Of a stretch of 64,000 nucleotides of DNA, positions 17,935-29,304 are shown piece by piece. The notes beneath the pieces were generated by a model, which was not told the origin of the DNA, did not search any database, and saw only the letters and a program-made list of their open reading frames with translations. The number at the start of each line of letters is the position of its first letter. Within the stretch, counting starts at the first letter, position 1. The position numbers and the translations under genes are program-made. Source of the stretch: an uncultured Pelagibacteraceae bacterium (lineage in GTDB: Bacteria > Pseudomonadota > Alphaproteobacteria > Pelagibacterales > Pelagibacteraceae). The stretch is from NCBI GenBank assembly GCA_902589505.1, contig CACITE010000006.1, positions 1-64,000 of the forward strand. The letters are read 5' to 3'.

Positions 17935-18818
17935 TGAATTACTTTCTTATTTATCGATTCTTGAAGTTCAATCTTATATTTATTCCACCAATTTTTACAT
18001 TCGTTTTGTTTTTTTTTAATTTCATCTTCGTCCCATCCCTGTATTATAGGTCTTGCATCAGCCCATTTATTAACCTTTATAAATGGATTGTCAGGAAACA
18101 ATCGATCATAGTAATTATAAGCATTTTCTACAATTGGAATACACTCGCATTCCAAAGCCTCATAAACCCTATAAGTTTCTGGGTGAAAAAAACCATTAGG
18201 ACATGGTACAAATTTAGTTGACGATAAAACTTCACTCATTTCTTCAACTGAAATAATTTTTTCATTAAATTTCTGAGTTTTATGACAAAAAAATGGTTCG
18301 ATATCTGAAAATTGATACAGTAGATCATGTCTACTTGACTTGTGAGGCGTGCCTGTAAATGCCCATTTATATTTTCTCTCACTTTTTTTTTTATTTTTAA
18401 GCCCAGATTTGTAACCAATAGGTATACATTTGACTTGTTGATTTTCAAAATATTTATTTGAGCAAAAAGTTCTCCAAACATAATTGCAACTTTTATAAAT
18501 TTTTGATTGATCAAGTCCCGCTTCATCTCCTAAGTGAAATAACATAATTTTTGAACAAACTAATTTGAGTCTATCGTAAAATTCAATTTTGTTTTCGAGA
18601 GAAGAATCTACAATGATCAAAGTATCTCCATTTTCTAGTTTTTCATCTGAATCAATAAGATCATACTTAACTTTTTTTAGAATTTCATAAATCCAAACGT
18701 CTGAGTGTTTTTTATGATATGTTCCCCATTTATAATCAACGGCTTCCTTGCTTTGGATATCTTTATTTTTTGTATTTGTTTTTTTTTGATTATGAGTGTT
18801 CCAAAGTAATTTAATCAT
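17931..18818 (-). CDS. Exostosin-like glycosyltransferase
   Basis: YKWAFTGTPHKSSRHDLL...STKFVPCPNGFFHPETYRVYEALECECIPIVEN. Confidence 0.7.
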   Translation of the reverse strand: MIKLLWNTHNQKKTNTKNKDIQSKEAVDYKWGTYHKKHSDVWIYEILKKVKYDLIDSDEKLENGDTLIIVDSSLENKIEFYDRLKLVCSKIMLFHLGDEAGLDQSKIYKSCNYVWRTFCSNKYFENQQVKCIPIGYKSGLKNKKKSERKYKWAFTGTPHKSSRHDLLYQFSDIEPFFCHKTQKFNEKIISVEEMSEVLSSTKFVPCPNGFFHPETYRVYEALECECIPIVENAYNYYDRLFPDNPFIKVNKWADARPIIQGWDEDEIKKKQNECKNWWNKYKIELQESINKKVIQ

Positions 18819-18832
18819 TTCAGATTAAAATT

Positions 18833-20729
18833 TTATTTTTCTAAGAAGCTTTTTAAATGTTTTGATCTGCTGGGATGTTTAAGTTTTCTCAAAGCTTTAG
18901 CTTCAATTTGTCTGATTCTCTCTCTGGTCACAGAAAATTGTAGACCAACTTCTTCCAAGGTGTGGTCGGTATTCATTCCTATACCAAAACGCATTCTTAA
19001 AACTCTTTCTTCTCTTGGTGTAAGAGTTGCGAGAATTTTTGTAGTAGATTCTCCTAAGTTGGATCTGATTGATGCATCAAGAGGCTGAAGTGCATTTTGA
19101 TCTTCAATAAAATCTCCGAGACTACTATCTTCCTCATCGCCAACTGGTGTTTCCAAGGACACAGGTTCCTTTGAAATTTTTAGAACTTTTCTTACTCTAT
19201 CTAAAGGCATCGCCAATTTTTTTGCTAGCTCTTCAGGTGTAGGTTCTCTTCCATGTTCACTTAAAATCTGTCTAGATGTTCTTACTATTTTGTTAATTGT
19301 TTCAATCATGTGTACTGGTATTCTTATTGTTCTAGCTTGATCAGCTATAGATCTTGTAATTGCTTGTCTAATCCACCAAGTTGCATAAGTTGAGAATTTA
19401 TAGCCTCTTTGATATTCAAATTTATCAACTGCTTTCATTAAACCAATATTACCCTCTTGAATTAGATCCAAAAATTGTAAACCTCTATTTGTGTATTTTT
19501 TTGCAATAGATATTACAAGTCGCAAATTAGCTTCTACCATTTCTTTTTTTGCCATTCTTGACTCTTTTTCACCTTTTTGGATTTTGTGTACAAGTCTTTT
19601 AAACTCACTAATTGGCAAACCTATTTTTTTACTAAACTCGATTAATCTTTCTCTTATTTCATTAAATTCTTTTTTGTTTTTTTTAAAAAAAACTTTTCCA
19701 AATATCGTTTTCGTTTAAAAAACTTTCAAAATTTTGATTAATTTCGTTTCCTATGTAATATTTTAAAAACTCTTCTCTAGAAATTTTATTATCAATAGCT
19801 GATCTCATTAGAATTCCCTCTAGAGAGTTAATTTTTTTAATTTCTTGATAATGCATCTGGACTAAATTTTCTAATACTGATGGATTAAGTTGGAGTATTT
19901 CAATTTTTTTAATTATAAAATCCTGTAATTTTTTATAATTTCTTTCTTTTGAAGATGTAAATGATTTACCTTGTAAAGAACAAGTTAACTTATCATTTTG
20001 AACTTTGAGAAGTTTGGCATAATACTTACAAAGTAAATTTATTGTTGAAATTATTTTAGGTTTAATTTCCTCTTCCATTGCAGCAAGAGATAAATTGAAT
20101 TCATCTTCTGGGTCAAAATCTTCGTTCTTGGAATCTTCCGATTCTTTTTTATCTAATAATTCTTTTTTATTATTTGATTCTTTGTTCTGATTTAAATTTT
20201 CTTTAGATTCCTTATTTTTATTTTTTTTGGTAATTGACCCTTCTTCTTCAGAATCAATATATGCAGAGTCTATATCAATAATTTCCCTAACCAATAGTTC
20301 GTTTTTTTCTAGTTTTTCTTTCCATTCAAAAACTTTCTTGGCTGTTATTGGACTTTGGAAAAGTCCATTCGTCATAACATTTTTTCCAGCCTCTATTCTT
20401 TTTGCAATTGCAATTTCCCCTTCGCGAGAAAGCAGCTCTACTCCCCCCATTTCTCTCAGATACATTCTTATAGGGTCGTCACTTTTGTCGATGCTTTTAT
20501 CTTTTTCGTTTGAAGATACGGTTTCCTTTTTTTTAGTTAAACGATAATCGGATTTTTTTTCGACAAGACAGACTTTGTTGTCAAAAATATGTAAAAAAGC
20601 TTGTTCTACATTTTCTTGACTAAAATGTCTTTTGCCAAGTGATTTTCCCAATTCTTCATAGGTAATAAAACCTCGATGAAGTCCTTTGTCTAATAATCTC
20701 TTAAATGATTTGGTAATTAATCTTTCCAC
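18833..20729 (-). CDS. rpoD: Primary sigma factor RpoD, interrupted by one frameshift at a T8A8 tract (about 19677-19692)
   Basis: 19683..20729 carries regions 1.1-1.2 ([32 protein letters not shown]); 18833..19618 carries regions 2-4 ([37 protein letters not shown]). Removing one base gives [37 protein letters not shown]. Confidence 0.93.
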
Positions 20730-20801
20730 TATATTTATACCTTTAATAACTAAATAGAGGACTCATATATAATATTTAAATTAATAAAATCCAGCGGTTA
20801 T

Positions 20802-22589
20802 TTATCCCCTTTTTAATTGGTTTCTCAAGGACAAAAGTTCAGAATAAAGGCTTTCGTCAAGATTTACTGAAACTTTATCCTCTAAAAAATCTATTTTTTT
20901 ACGTAATTCTATTTTTTTAATTTCTTCCACTATTTCACTAAACATAGAAATTATGTCAGAATCATTTTTATTTTTACAAATTGTTTTTACAGGAGCATTA
21001 ATATTAATATTATCAATTATCTCTTTGAACTTTTGATCAAAATCTCCAAATTCTATTTTTTTTCTATCAAAGAATTTTTCTGAAATTAAATAATCAATTA
21101 ATTTTTTTTTAAAATCATTAGTTGTAGTATTGGAAAATGTTACCTCCGATATCAATTCAATTTTTTTTCTAAAAATATCTAGATTATTCATAACTAAAAA
21201 CAAAATTGAAAATTCTTTTAATTCTCTTTCTCCAAATTTGCTTCTCTGTTTATGTACTTCTTTAGTTTTTTGAAGAGGATTCATTATCTTTTTAAATTTA
21301 AAAAAATTACTTCTAGAATAATTCATATTTGGTGTAAGTTTATTAATTTTCTTATTAAAATTATCCAAAAAATATTTTGCTAAAGTTTTGTCTTTCATGT
21401 CATGACATAAAGATTTAATTTTTCGTTCAAACAATGTCAACGAATGAGGGTCATTTTCATTTACATCCTGAAAATAAGAATTCCAAATAAATTCCTGAAT
21501 TTCTATTTTGCTATCTATAAGTTTTAAAAACGATTCTTTTCCCTTTTCATTTATATAAGAATCTGGATCTAAATTTTCAGGCAATTTTAAAAAGTAAATA
21601 TGAAAATCAGCTTTCAATAACGGAAATAATCTTTCTGCAGCTCTAAGTGCAGCTTGTTGACCGCTAACGTCACCATCTAAACAAATAATAGGGTTTTTAA
21701 AAAATTTCCAAATTAAATCTAGCTGTCTTTCTGTTAGTGCCGTTCCTAAACTAGCCACAGCATTCTTAACACCGACTCTGTGTAAATTTATAACATCCAT
21801 ATAGCCTTCAACTATAAGAACTTCTTCCATTTTGCTTCTGCATTCTTTAGCAGAGTTGATGTTATATAAATTGCTACCTTTTTTATAAAATTCAGTTTCC
21901 GGAGAGTTTATATATTTTGCATAAGCTGTTTTTGAAAAAGCTCTTCCTCCTATAGCAAAAACTGAACCATTTAAATTTTTAACTGGAAAAATAATTCTAT
22001 TTCTAAATCTATCTACGTATTTTTTTTTATTTTCATCAAAATAATATATGCCTGAAGCAACAATATGCTTTTCTTCAAATTCTTTATTTAATAATTCAAA
22101 AAAATTCTTTTTATCTGAGGCAAAACCAATTTTAAAAAAAATAATTTCTTTTTCAGAAACCATTCTTTTGCTCAGATATCTGTTGACCTCTGGACACTTT
22201 CCTGAAATCAATTCTTCATGACACAAATTTATATATTTCTCTAAAATTACATTGTAAATTTTCCATCTATTTTCTTTTTCTTCATCATGTTTGGTAAATC
22301 TATATGGTGGCATACCGGCATCTGATGCTAGCTCTCTTACAGCCTCACCAAATTTATAGTTTTTTGTTTTCATTAAAAAATCAAAAATATTTCCATGTTC
22401 TGATGAACTAAAGCAGTGATAAAAACCTTTTTCATCATTTACTGTAAACGAAGGTGTTTTTTCATTTTTAAAAGGAGACAAACCAATAAATTCTTTACCA
22501 CGTTTTTTCAATTTTACATGTTTGCCAACAACCTGAGAAACTTTTATTCTTAATTTAATTTCTTCAAGATATTCTTTAGGATATTTCAT
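20802..22589 (-). CDS. dnaG: DNA primase DnaG with substituted N-terminal zinc-motif residues
   Basis: GLSPFKNEKTPSFTVNDEKGFYHCFSSSEHGN; Toprim VEGYMDVINLHRVGVKNAVASLGTALTERQ. Confidence 0.95.
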   Translation of the reverse strand: MKYPKEYLEEIKLRIKVSQVVGKHVKLKKRGKEFIGLSPFKNEKTPSFTVNDEKGFYHCFSSSEHGNIFDFLMKTKNYKFGEAVRELASDAGMPPYRFTKHDEEKENRWKIYNVILEKYINLCHEELISGKCPEVNRYLSKRMVSEKEIIFFKIGFASDKKNFFELLNKEFEEKHIVASGIYYFDENKKKYVDRFRNRIIFPVKNLNGSVFAIGGRAFSKTAYAKYINSPETEFYKKGSNLYNINSAKECRSKMEEVLIVEGYMDVINLHRVGVKNAVASLGTALTERQLDLIWKFFKNPIICLDGDVSGQQAALRAAERLFPLLKADFHIYFLKLPENLDPDSYINEKGKESFLKLIDSKIEIQEFIWNSYFQDVNENDPHSLTLFERKIKSLCHDMKDKTLAKYFLDNFNKKINKLTPNMNYSRSNFFKFKKIMNPLQKTKEVHKQRSKFGERELKEFSILFLVMNNLDIFRKKIELISEVTFSNTTTNDFKKKLIDYLISEKFFDRKKIEFGDFDQKFKEIIDNININAPVKTICKNKNDSDIISMFSEIVEEIKKIELRKKIDFLEDKVSVNLDESLYSELLSLRNQLKRG

Positions 22590-23065
22590 TTATTCAATAA
22601 TTCTTTCACAATTAAATTTACTTTTGAAAAATCAATTAAGTCAGAATATTTTTTTTTCAACATTCCCATAATTTTTCCCATGTCCTTAGGGCTCGAGGCT
22701 CCAACTGATTTTATAACTTCCTTACATATTTTTTTTGTTTCCTCTTCGCTAAGTTGTTTTGGTAAAAAAGCGTCGATTATTTTAATTTCCTCTTCTTCTA
22801 TTCCTAATAATTCGTGCCTTCCTCCTTTTTTGTATAAATCGGCAGATTCTTGTCTTTGTTTTTTCATTTTTCTTAAAACTTTTATAATTTCTTGGTCATT
22901 TGATTCTTCCTTTTTTCCCTCTGTTCTTTTGGCAATATCGCGTTCTTTTACAGCTGCCAAAATTAACCTAAAAGTAGAAATTAAAGTTTTGTTTTTGTTT
23001 TTTAAAGCAGCATTAAACTGTTCATTTATTTTTTTTCGTAATGTCATGATGTATAAAAATGTCAA
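22586..23065 (-). CDS. GatB/YqeY domain protein
   Basis: LRKKINEQFNAALKNKNKTLISTFRLILAAVKERDIAKR; 4-nt overlap with dnaG. Confidence 0.9.
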   Translation of the reverse strand: MTFLYIMTLRKKINEQFNAALKNKNKTLISTFRLILAAVKERDIAKRTEGKKEESNDQEIIKVLRKMKKQRQESADLYKKGGRHELLGIEEEEIKIIDAFLPKQLSEEETKKICKEVIKSVGASSPKDMGKIMGMLKKKYSDLIDFSKVNLIVKELLNK

Positions 23066-23181
23066 TTTACTTTACTCATGAAATTTCTTCAAAAGAAAAA
23101 AAATTCTATCTTGACGAGATAAAATGTTTTTCATATGTTGCGCAAAATCATGTTTTATAGTAAAAGCCTTTAACTCATGAG

Positions 23182-24393
23182 TTGTATTTGGTAGTAAAAA
23201 CAAATTTAAACCATACATCAAAAGATAATCTTAAAAAGATTTATCCTACAGGCGTTCTAGTTTTAGAAGATGGCAGTTTTTTCAAAGGTAATGGATTTGG
23301 GTTTGAAAGCACAATTACTGGAGAAGTTTGTTTTAACACTTCCATAACAGGTTATCAGGAAATAATATCAGATCCTTCTTATGCTGGACAAATAATTAAT
23401 TTTACTTTCCCTCACATTGGTAACGTCGGAACAAATAATGACGATCATGAATCTGACAAAATATGGACTAGAGGAGTAATTTTTAATTCTGAAATTACAA
23501 ATCCCTCAAACTATAGAGCTTTAAAACATTTGGACCATTGGTTAAAAAAAAATAAAATCGTAGGTATTACTGGTTTAGATACTAGACGTTTGACAAACTT
23601 TATAAGAGACAAAGGTGCTCCTAAAGGCACTATTTCCTATTCCAAAAAAGGAAAATTTAATATTAATAAATTAAAAAATTTATCAAATAAATGGGGTGGC
23701 TTAAAAAATTTAGATTTGGCTGAAGAAGTTACGACCAAAAAAAATTATAAATGGTCTGGATTTAAAACCTGGAAAAAAGAAAGTCGATTTTTAAAAAATA
23801 AAACTAAATCATTTAAAATTGTAGCAATTGACTATGGAATAAAAAAAAATATTCTAAGATATTTTTCTGATTTTAAATGTGAGGTTAATATAGTTTCTTG
23901 TAAGACAAATGCAGAAAAAATATTAACGATGAAGCCTGATGGTGTATTTTTATCTAACGGACCAGGTGACCCGGCCGCCACAGGGAAATATGCGATTGGA
24001 ATTATTAAAACTTTAATTAAAAAAGGAATACCTATTTTTGGTATTTGTCTTGGACATCAAATACTTGCGTTAGCTCTAGGTGCAAAAACAAAAAAAATGA
24101 AACTTGGACATAGAGGAGCTAATCATCCAGTTAAGAATCTAATTAATAACAATGTAGAAATTACATCTCAAAATCATGGGTTTGAAATTGTTAAAGAAAG
24201 CCTACCAAAGAACGTTGAGATAACCCACAAATCATTATTTGATAATTGCATTGAAGGAATTAGATTAAAAAATAAACCTATTTTTTCAGTTCAGTACCAT
24301 CCGGAGTCAAATCCTGGCCCACAAGATAGCGTTTATTTATTTCAAGAATTTATTAACAATATTAAAAAAAATGCCAAAAAGAAAAGATCTTAA
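23182..24393 (+). CDS. carA: Carbamoyl-phosphate synthase small subunit
   Basis: [38 protein letters not shown] start as given by the track, start uncertain. Confidence 0.96.
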   Translation: MYLVVKTNLNHTSKDNLKKIYPTGVLVLEDGSFFKGNGFGFESTITGEVCFNTSITGYQEIISDPSYAGQIINFTFPHIGNVGTNNDDHESDKIWTRGVIFNSEITNPSNYRALKHLDHWLKKNKIVGITGLDTRRLTNFIRDKGAPKGTISYSKKGKFNINKLKNLSNKWGGLKNLDLAEEVTTKKNYKWSGFKTWKKESRFLKNKTKSFKIVAIDYGIKKNILRYFSDFKCEVNIVSCKTNAEKILTMKPDGVFLSNGPGDPAATGKYAIGIIKTLIKKGIPIFGICLGHQILALALGAKTKKMKLGHRGANHPVKNLINNNVEITSQNHGFEIVKESLPKNVEITHKSLFDNCIEGIRLKNKPIFSVQYHPESNPGPQDSVYLFQEFINNIKKNAKKKRS

Positions 24394-27300
24394 AAAAATT
24401 TTAGTGGTAGGAGCAGGTCCAATAATTATAGGACAAGCTTGCGAGTTTGATTACTCAGGTACTCAAGCATGCAAGGCATTAAAAGATGAAGGTTATAAAG
24501 TAATTTTAATAAATTCAAACCCCGCTACTATAATGACAGACCCGGGAGTAGCGGATAAAACTTATATTGAACCAATCACAAAAGAAATTTTAGAAAAAAT
24601 ATTAATAAAAGAAAAACCTGATGCTATTTTACCAACCATGGGGGGTCAAACTGCCTTAAATTTAGCAATGGAAGCTGAAAAAAGTGGTCTCTTAAAAAAA
24701 TATAAAATTGAATTAATAGGAGCAAATTCTAAAGCAATTTCAAATGCAGAAGACAGAAAAAAATTTAGAAAAAATATGTCTGACATTGGTTTAGATCTTC
24801 CAAAATCAGATATAGTTAAAAATCTAAAACAAGCAAAAAAAAGCTTAAAAAAAATAGGCTTGCCAGCGATCATTAGACCAGCTTTTACGCTTGGAGGTCT
24901 TGGAAGTGGTATTGCTAAAAGTAAAAAAGAATTTTTTAAAATTATAAAAGCAGGCTTAGAAGCATCGCCTGTGACTCAAGTTTTAGTCGAAGAATGTCTA
25001 GAAGGTTGGAAGGAATTTGAAATGGAGGTTGTAAGAGATAAACATGACAACTGCATTATTATATGTTCAATAGAAAATGTAGATCCCATGGGAATTCACA
25101 CGGGGGACTCTATTACGATAGCACCAGCTTTAACGTTAACAGATAAAGAGTATCAAATAATGAGGAATGCTTCGATAGCATGCCTTAGAAAAATTGGAGT
25201 TGAAACCGGTGGTTCCAATGTTCAGTTTGCCATAAATCCAAAAAATGGAAGGATGGTAATAATAGAAATGAATCCTAGAGTATCGAGATCATCAGCGCTA
25301 GCCTCAAAAGCTACTGGTTTTCCAATAGCCAAGGTCGCAACAAAACTTGCTATAGGTTACACACTCGATGAGTTAAAAAATGAAATTACAAAAGTAACCC
25401 CGGCATCCTTTGAACCAACAATAGATTATGTAGTTACTAAAATTCCAAGATTTACTTTTGAAAAATTTTCTACAACTCCAGCAATATTGGGAACTTCAAT
25501 GAAGTCTGTTGGTGAAGCAATGGCAATTGGCAGAAACTTTAAAGAATCTCTACAAAAAGCTTTGGTTTCTCTAGAAGTTGGTTTTTCAGGATTAGATAAA
25601 ATTTTTGATTTAAGTAGAAAAGAAATTGAAAAAAAATTGAAAATAAATATTCCAAATAGAATTTTACTTATCGCTGAAGCAATTCGTAAAAAAATTAAAA
25701 TTAGTAAAATTTACAAATTGTCAAAAGTAGATCCTTGGTTTTTAGAACAAATTAAAGAAATTATAGAAGCTGAAAATAATATCTTGAAAAAAGGCCTACC
25801 TAAAAACTTTAATGAATTTAATAGAATTAAATCAATAGGGTTTTCTGATAAAAAATTATCCCAATTATCTAACTTAAAAGAAAAAATTGTTAGAAAAAAA
25901 AGATTAGCTTTAAATATTTTTCCAGTGTTTAAAAAAGTAGATACTTGTGCGGCTGAATTTAAATCTTTTACACCTTATATGTATTCAACATATCAAAGAA
26001 ACCTTATGCTTAAAACTGAATGTGAAGCAAATCCATCATCTAAAAAGAAAATAATTATTTTAGGTGGAGGACCTAATAGAATTGGCCAAGGTATAGAGTT
26101 CGATTACTGTTGTTGCCAAGCAAGTTTTGCTTTGAAGGAAGCTGGATATGAAACGATAATGATAAATTGTAATCCTGAAACTGTTTCTACTGATTATGAT
26201 ACTAGTGATAGATTATACTTTGAGCCTTTAATTGAAGAATATGTACACAACATAATATTAAAAGAAAAATCTAAAGGTAATTTGCTAGGTATAATTGCTC
26301 AATTTGGTGGACAAACTCCTATTAAATTAGCAAAATTTCTTCATGAAAATTCACTTCCTATTTTAGGTACTCAGTATTCTTCAATTGATCTTGCGGAAGA
26401 TAGAGACAGATTTAGAAAACTTTTAATTAATTTAAAACTAAAACAGGCAGATAGTGGAATTGCAAAATCCTATAAAGAAGCAATAAAAATTGCTAATAAA
26501 ATTGGTTTACCTTTAGTTGTTAGACCTTCTTATGTTTTGGGTGGTAGAGCAATGGAAATTGTTCATGAAAGAACTCAACTAAAAGATTTTGTGGAAGAAG
26601 CTTTTAAAGCTGCAGAAAATAACCCAATATTAATTGATAAATTTATTAATAATGCAATGGAAGTTGATGTTGATGCTATTTCAGATGGAAGTGAAGTATT
26701 TGTTGCTGGAATCATGCAGCATATCGAGGAGGCAGGCATTCATTCAGGTGACTCAGCGTGCTGTTTGCCTCCAGTTGCTATTAAAAAAGAACTAATAGCT
26801 GAAATTAAAAATCAAACTAAAAAATTAGCATTAGCATTAAAAGTAAAAGGATTTATGAATGTGCAGTATGCAATAAAAAATGATGAAATTTATATTATTG
26901 AAGTAAACCCAAGAGCAAGTAGAACTGTTCCGTTTGTTTCAAAAGCCAAAGGAATTTCTTTAGCAAAAATTGCTTCAAGAGTAATGACGGGCGAAAAGTT
27001 ATCAAAGTTCAATTTAGTAAATAAAAACAAAAATATTTTTGCTGTGAAAGAAGCTGTATTTCCGTTTAATAAATTTCCAAATGTTGATGTTTTGCTAGGA
27101 CCTGAAATGAAATCTACAGGAGAGGTAATGGGAATGGATAAAGATTTTGGTCTTGCATACGCAAAAAGTCAAATTTCTTCAGGGAATTCATTGCCTACAA
27201 AAGGATTAGCATTTATCTCTTTAAAAGATAAACATAAAAATGAAGGGATAGATTTAGCTAAAAAATTAGTTGAATTAAATTTTACTCTTTGCGGCACTGA

Positions 27301-27595
27301 GGGAACTGCAAATGCAATTCAAAAAAATGGTATTAAATGCAAAAAAATAAATAAAGTTAGTGGAGGATCTCCCCATATTGTTGATGTGTTAAATGCAAAA
27401 AAAATTGCATTAGTAATCAATACTGGAGGTGGTAAACGCGCTTATCGTATTCTCGATTCGACATCCTTAAGAAGAGCTACATTAATTAATAAAGTTCCGT
27501 ATTGTACAAATATGTCTACTGCTTATGCTTGTTTGGAAGGTATAAAATCACTTAAATCGAAAAAAATTAATGTAAGAGCTATTCAAGAACTTTAG
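24371..27595 (+). CDS. carB: Carbamoyl-phosphate synthase large subunit
   Basis: [37 protein letters not shown], duplicated ATP-grasp halves. Confidence 0.98.
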   Translation: MPKRKDLKKILVVGAGPIIIGQACEFDYSGTQACKALKDEGYKVILINSNPATIMTDPGVADKTYIEPITKEILEKILIKEKPDAILPTMGGQTALNLAMEAEKSGLLKKYKIELIGANSKAISNAEDRKKFRKNMSDIGLDLPKSDIVKNLKQAKKSLKKIGLPAIIRPAFTLGGLGSGIAKSKKEFFKIIKAGLEASPVTQVLVEECLEGWKEFEMEVVRDKHDNCIIICSIENVDPMGIHTGDSITIAPALTLTDKEYQIMRNASIACLRKIGVETGGSNVQFAINPKNGRMVIIEMNPRVSRSSALASKATGFPIAKVATKLAIGYTLDELKNEITKVTPASFEPTIDYVVTKIPRFTFEKFSTTPAILGTSMKSVGEAMAIGRNFKESLQKALVSLEVGFSGLDKIFDLSRKEIEKKLKINIPNRILLIAEAIRKKIKISKIYKLSKVDPWFLEQIKEIIEAENNILKKGLPKNFNEFNRIKSIGFSDKKLSQLSNLKEKIVRKKRLALNIFPVFKKVDTCAAEFKSFTPYMYSTYQRNLMLKTECEANPSSKKKIIILGGGPNRIGQGIEFDYCCCQASFALKEAGYETIMINCNPETVSTDYDTSDRLYFEPLIEEYVHNIILKEKSKGNLLGIIAQFGGQTPIKLAKFLHENSLPILGTQYSSIDLAEDRDRFRKLLINLKLKQADSGIAKSYKEAIKIANKIGLPLVVRPSYVLGGRAMEIVHERTQLKDFVEEAFKAAENNPILIDKFINNAMEVDVDAISDGSEVFVAGIMQHIEEAGIHSGDSACCLPPVAIKKELIAEIKNQTKKLALALKVKGFMNVQYAIKNDEIYIIEVNPRASRTVPFVSKAKGISLAKIASRVMTGEKLSKFNLVNKNKNIFAVKEAVFPFNKFPNVDVLLGPEMKSTGEVMGMDKDFGLAYAKSQISSGNSLPTKGLAFISLKDKHKNEGIDLAKKLVELNFTLCGTEGTANAIQKNGIKCKKINKVSGGSPHIVDVLNAKKIALVINTGGGKRAYRILDSTSLRRATLINKVPYCTNMSTAYACLEGIKSLKSKKINVRAIQEL

Positions 27596-28257
27596 ATTTT
27601 AACTTTCCAGTCAGTTTTGAATGAAACATAGTTGATTTGCAAACATCTTCTCTCTTTTTTTATTTCTTTTTTCTCCATGCCGTGCCATGTGTTTGGCCCA
27701 CTTGTAAAAAAGTAGCCATAATTATTTTTGTATGGAACTGTTTTTACTTTATTTAACTTTTCATCATAAAAATCTGTTCCTAAGTCTTCACTCTCATTAA
27801 ATGGGTTTGCAAACAAAAGACAGGAAATTAACTTTTCTTTAATATCACAGTGAGGTTTCAACCAAAAACCCCGCCTATCACAAATTACTTCTACTCTTAC
27901 ATAAGAGTTTGAAAGATCTTTTTTAATTAATTCACTAATATAACCATAAGTATCTTTTGATCTCAGTTCTTCTATTAAACTATTTAGATTAGGAAAATCT
28001 TTTGAATTGTCATTGCTAACGAAACATCTAAATTTTATTGCTTTTCCTCCATCTGATATGCCTGCTCTAAATTTTCCTTCGCCTCCATCAATGGCTCTGG
28101 TTCCATCATAATTTATATTCATTTTAGTCAAATCTGTAATTTCAGCTCTACAAATTTCTTTTATAGCCTCCTCGGTTAATGGTTCATTTAATTCCCAATG
28201 ACTAAATGGTTTGCTGTAATGTTTGGATCTTTTTTTTAAAGAATTTAAAAATTCCAT
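27592..28257 (-). CDS. 2OG-Fe(II) oxygenase-like protein
   Basis: [20 protein letters not shown]...[31 protein letters not shown]. Confidence 0.65.
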   Translation of the reverse strand: MEFLNSLKKRSKHYSKPFSHWELNEPLTEEAIKEICRAEITDLTKMNINYDGTRAIDGGEGKFRAGISDGGKAIKFRCFVSNDNSKDFPNLNSLIEELRSKDTYGYISELIKKDLSNSYVRVEVICDRRGFWLKPHCDIKEKLISCLLFANPFNESEDLGTDFYDEKLNKVKTVPYKNNYGYFFTSGPNTWHGMEKKEIKKERRCLQINYVSFKTDWKVKI

Positions 28258-28261
28258 TAAA

Positions 28262-29209
28262 TTAATTTTTTATTTTGTTTTTTATCTCAAAAGCTATTCT
28301 TTGTGCTTCATTGTGTTTATTATATGTCCAAGTTTCAACTTTTTCTCCTAAATCTCTAGTAATTCCCATTTGTTTGAATAAATCAAAAAATCTTTTAAAT
28401 CGATAGTTGTTTTTTTTTGCCTTCATGTGAGCAATAAATATAGGTTTGCCAGAAGTTGCGGCTTCTGAAATCATGGATGTTGAATCGCATGTAACTATTA
28501 CATAGTCTGCAAGTGCATAGGCTGATAAATAAGCCTGCTTATCAACTTTGTTTACAACATAACCACATGAACTCATTTCTCTTATTGATAAATCAATGAT
28601 TTCTTTGGGAGTTCGCATAGATGGAATTATAATTACTTTGTAACCATCAGAAACAAAAATAGACTTTATTTGATTAAATATATTAATTATTTGATCAGAA
28701 TTAAAATTATAATATTTATTTGGCCCGCCCAAGATCAACGAAACTATTTTTTCACTTTTAATTTTATTAGTTAAGTATTGCTTAGCATTATTTATTTCTA
28801 TTTCGGTTATATAATGGATAGCACCTTTAGAACTGTAAATATTATCACCATTTAAATTATCATGCTCTGGAGAAACTATTGCGTCAAAATTTTTGAAGTT
28901 TACCTTTGGATCTTGAATGTGAATGGTAAATATTTTTGAATTTATTCTTTTAAGAAATATTGATGGTATTACACTTTTTCTGCCGCAGGAAATGATTAGA
29001 TCTGGAGCATCGTTATTAGTTATATAGATTTTATCTTTTAAAACTATTTGCGAAACAGGTGTAAATTTAGGTGGTATTAAATTCCAAGGAAAACTTAATC
29101 TTACAATTTTATGACTATATTCAGCATTTAAAGCCTTGGCCATTCCCTCGACTTGGCTAATCATTCCATGCATTCCTTCGGTTAAAAGTAAGGCTTTTAG
29201 CTTTCCCAT
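28262..29209 (-). CDS. ELM1 (DUF1022)-family GT-B-like protein
   Basis: LLLTEGMHGMISQVEGMAKAL...FTIHIQDPKVNFKNFDAIVSPEHD...LILGGPNK...YVIVTCDSTSMISEAATSGKPIF. Confidence 0.8.
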   Translation of the reverse strand: MGKLKALLLTEGMHGMISQVEGMAKALNAEYSHKIVRLSFPWNLIPPKFTPVSQIVLKDKIYITNNDAPDLIISCGRKSVIPSIFLKRINSKIFTIHIQDPKVNFKNFDAIVSPEHDNLNGDNIYSSKGAIHYITEIEINNAKQYLTNKIKSEKIVSLILGGPNKYYNFNSDQIINIFNQIKSIFVSDGYKVIIIPSMRTPKEIIDLSIREMSSCGYVVNKVDKQAYLSAYALADYVIVTCDSTSMISEAATSGKPIFIAHMKAKKNNYRFKRFFDLFKQMGITRDLGEKVETWTYNKHNEAQRIAFEIKNKIKN

Positions 29210-29304
29210 AGATACTTATATATATTCCTAAATTTTATTTATCCACAGCATAATAAATATGTTTTACTTAAAATAATAAACCTTTATACATCCTCTATGG
29301 AAAT

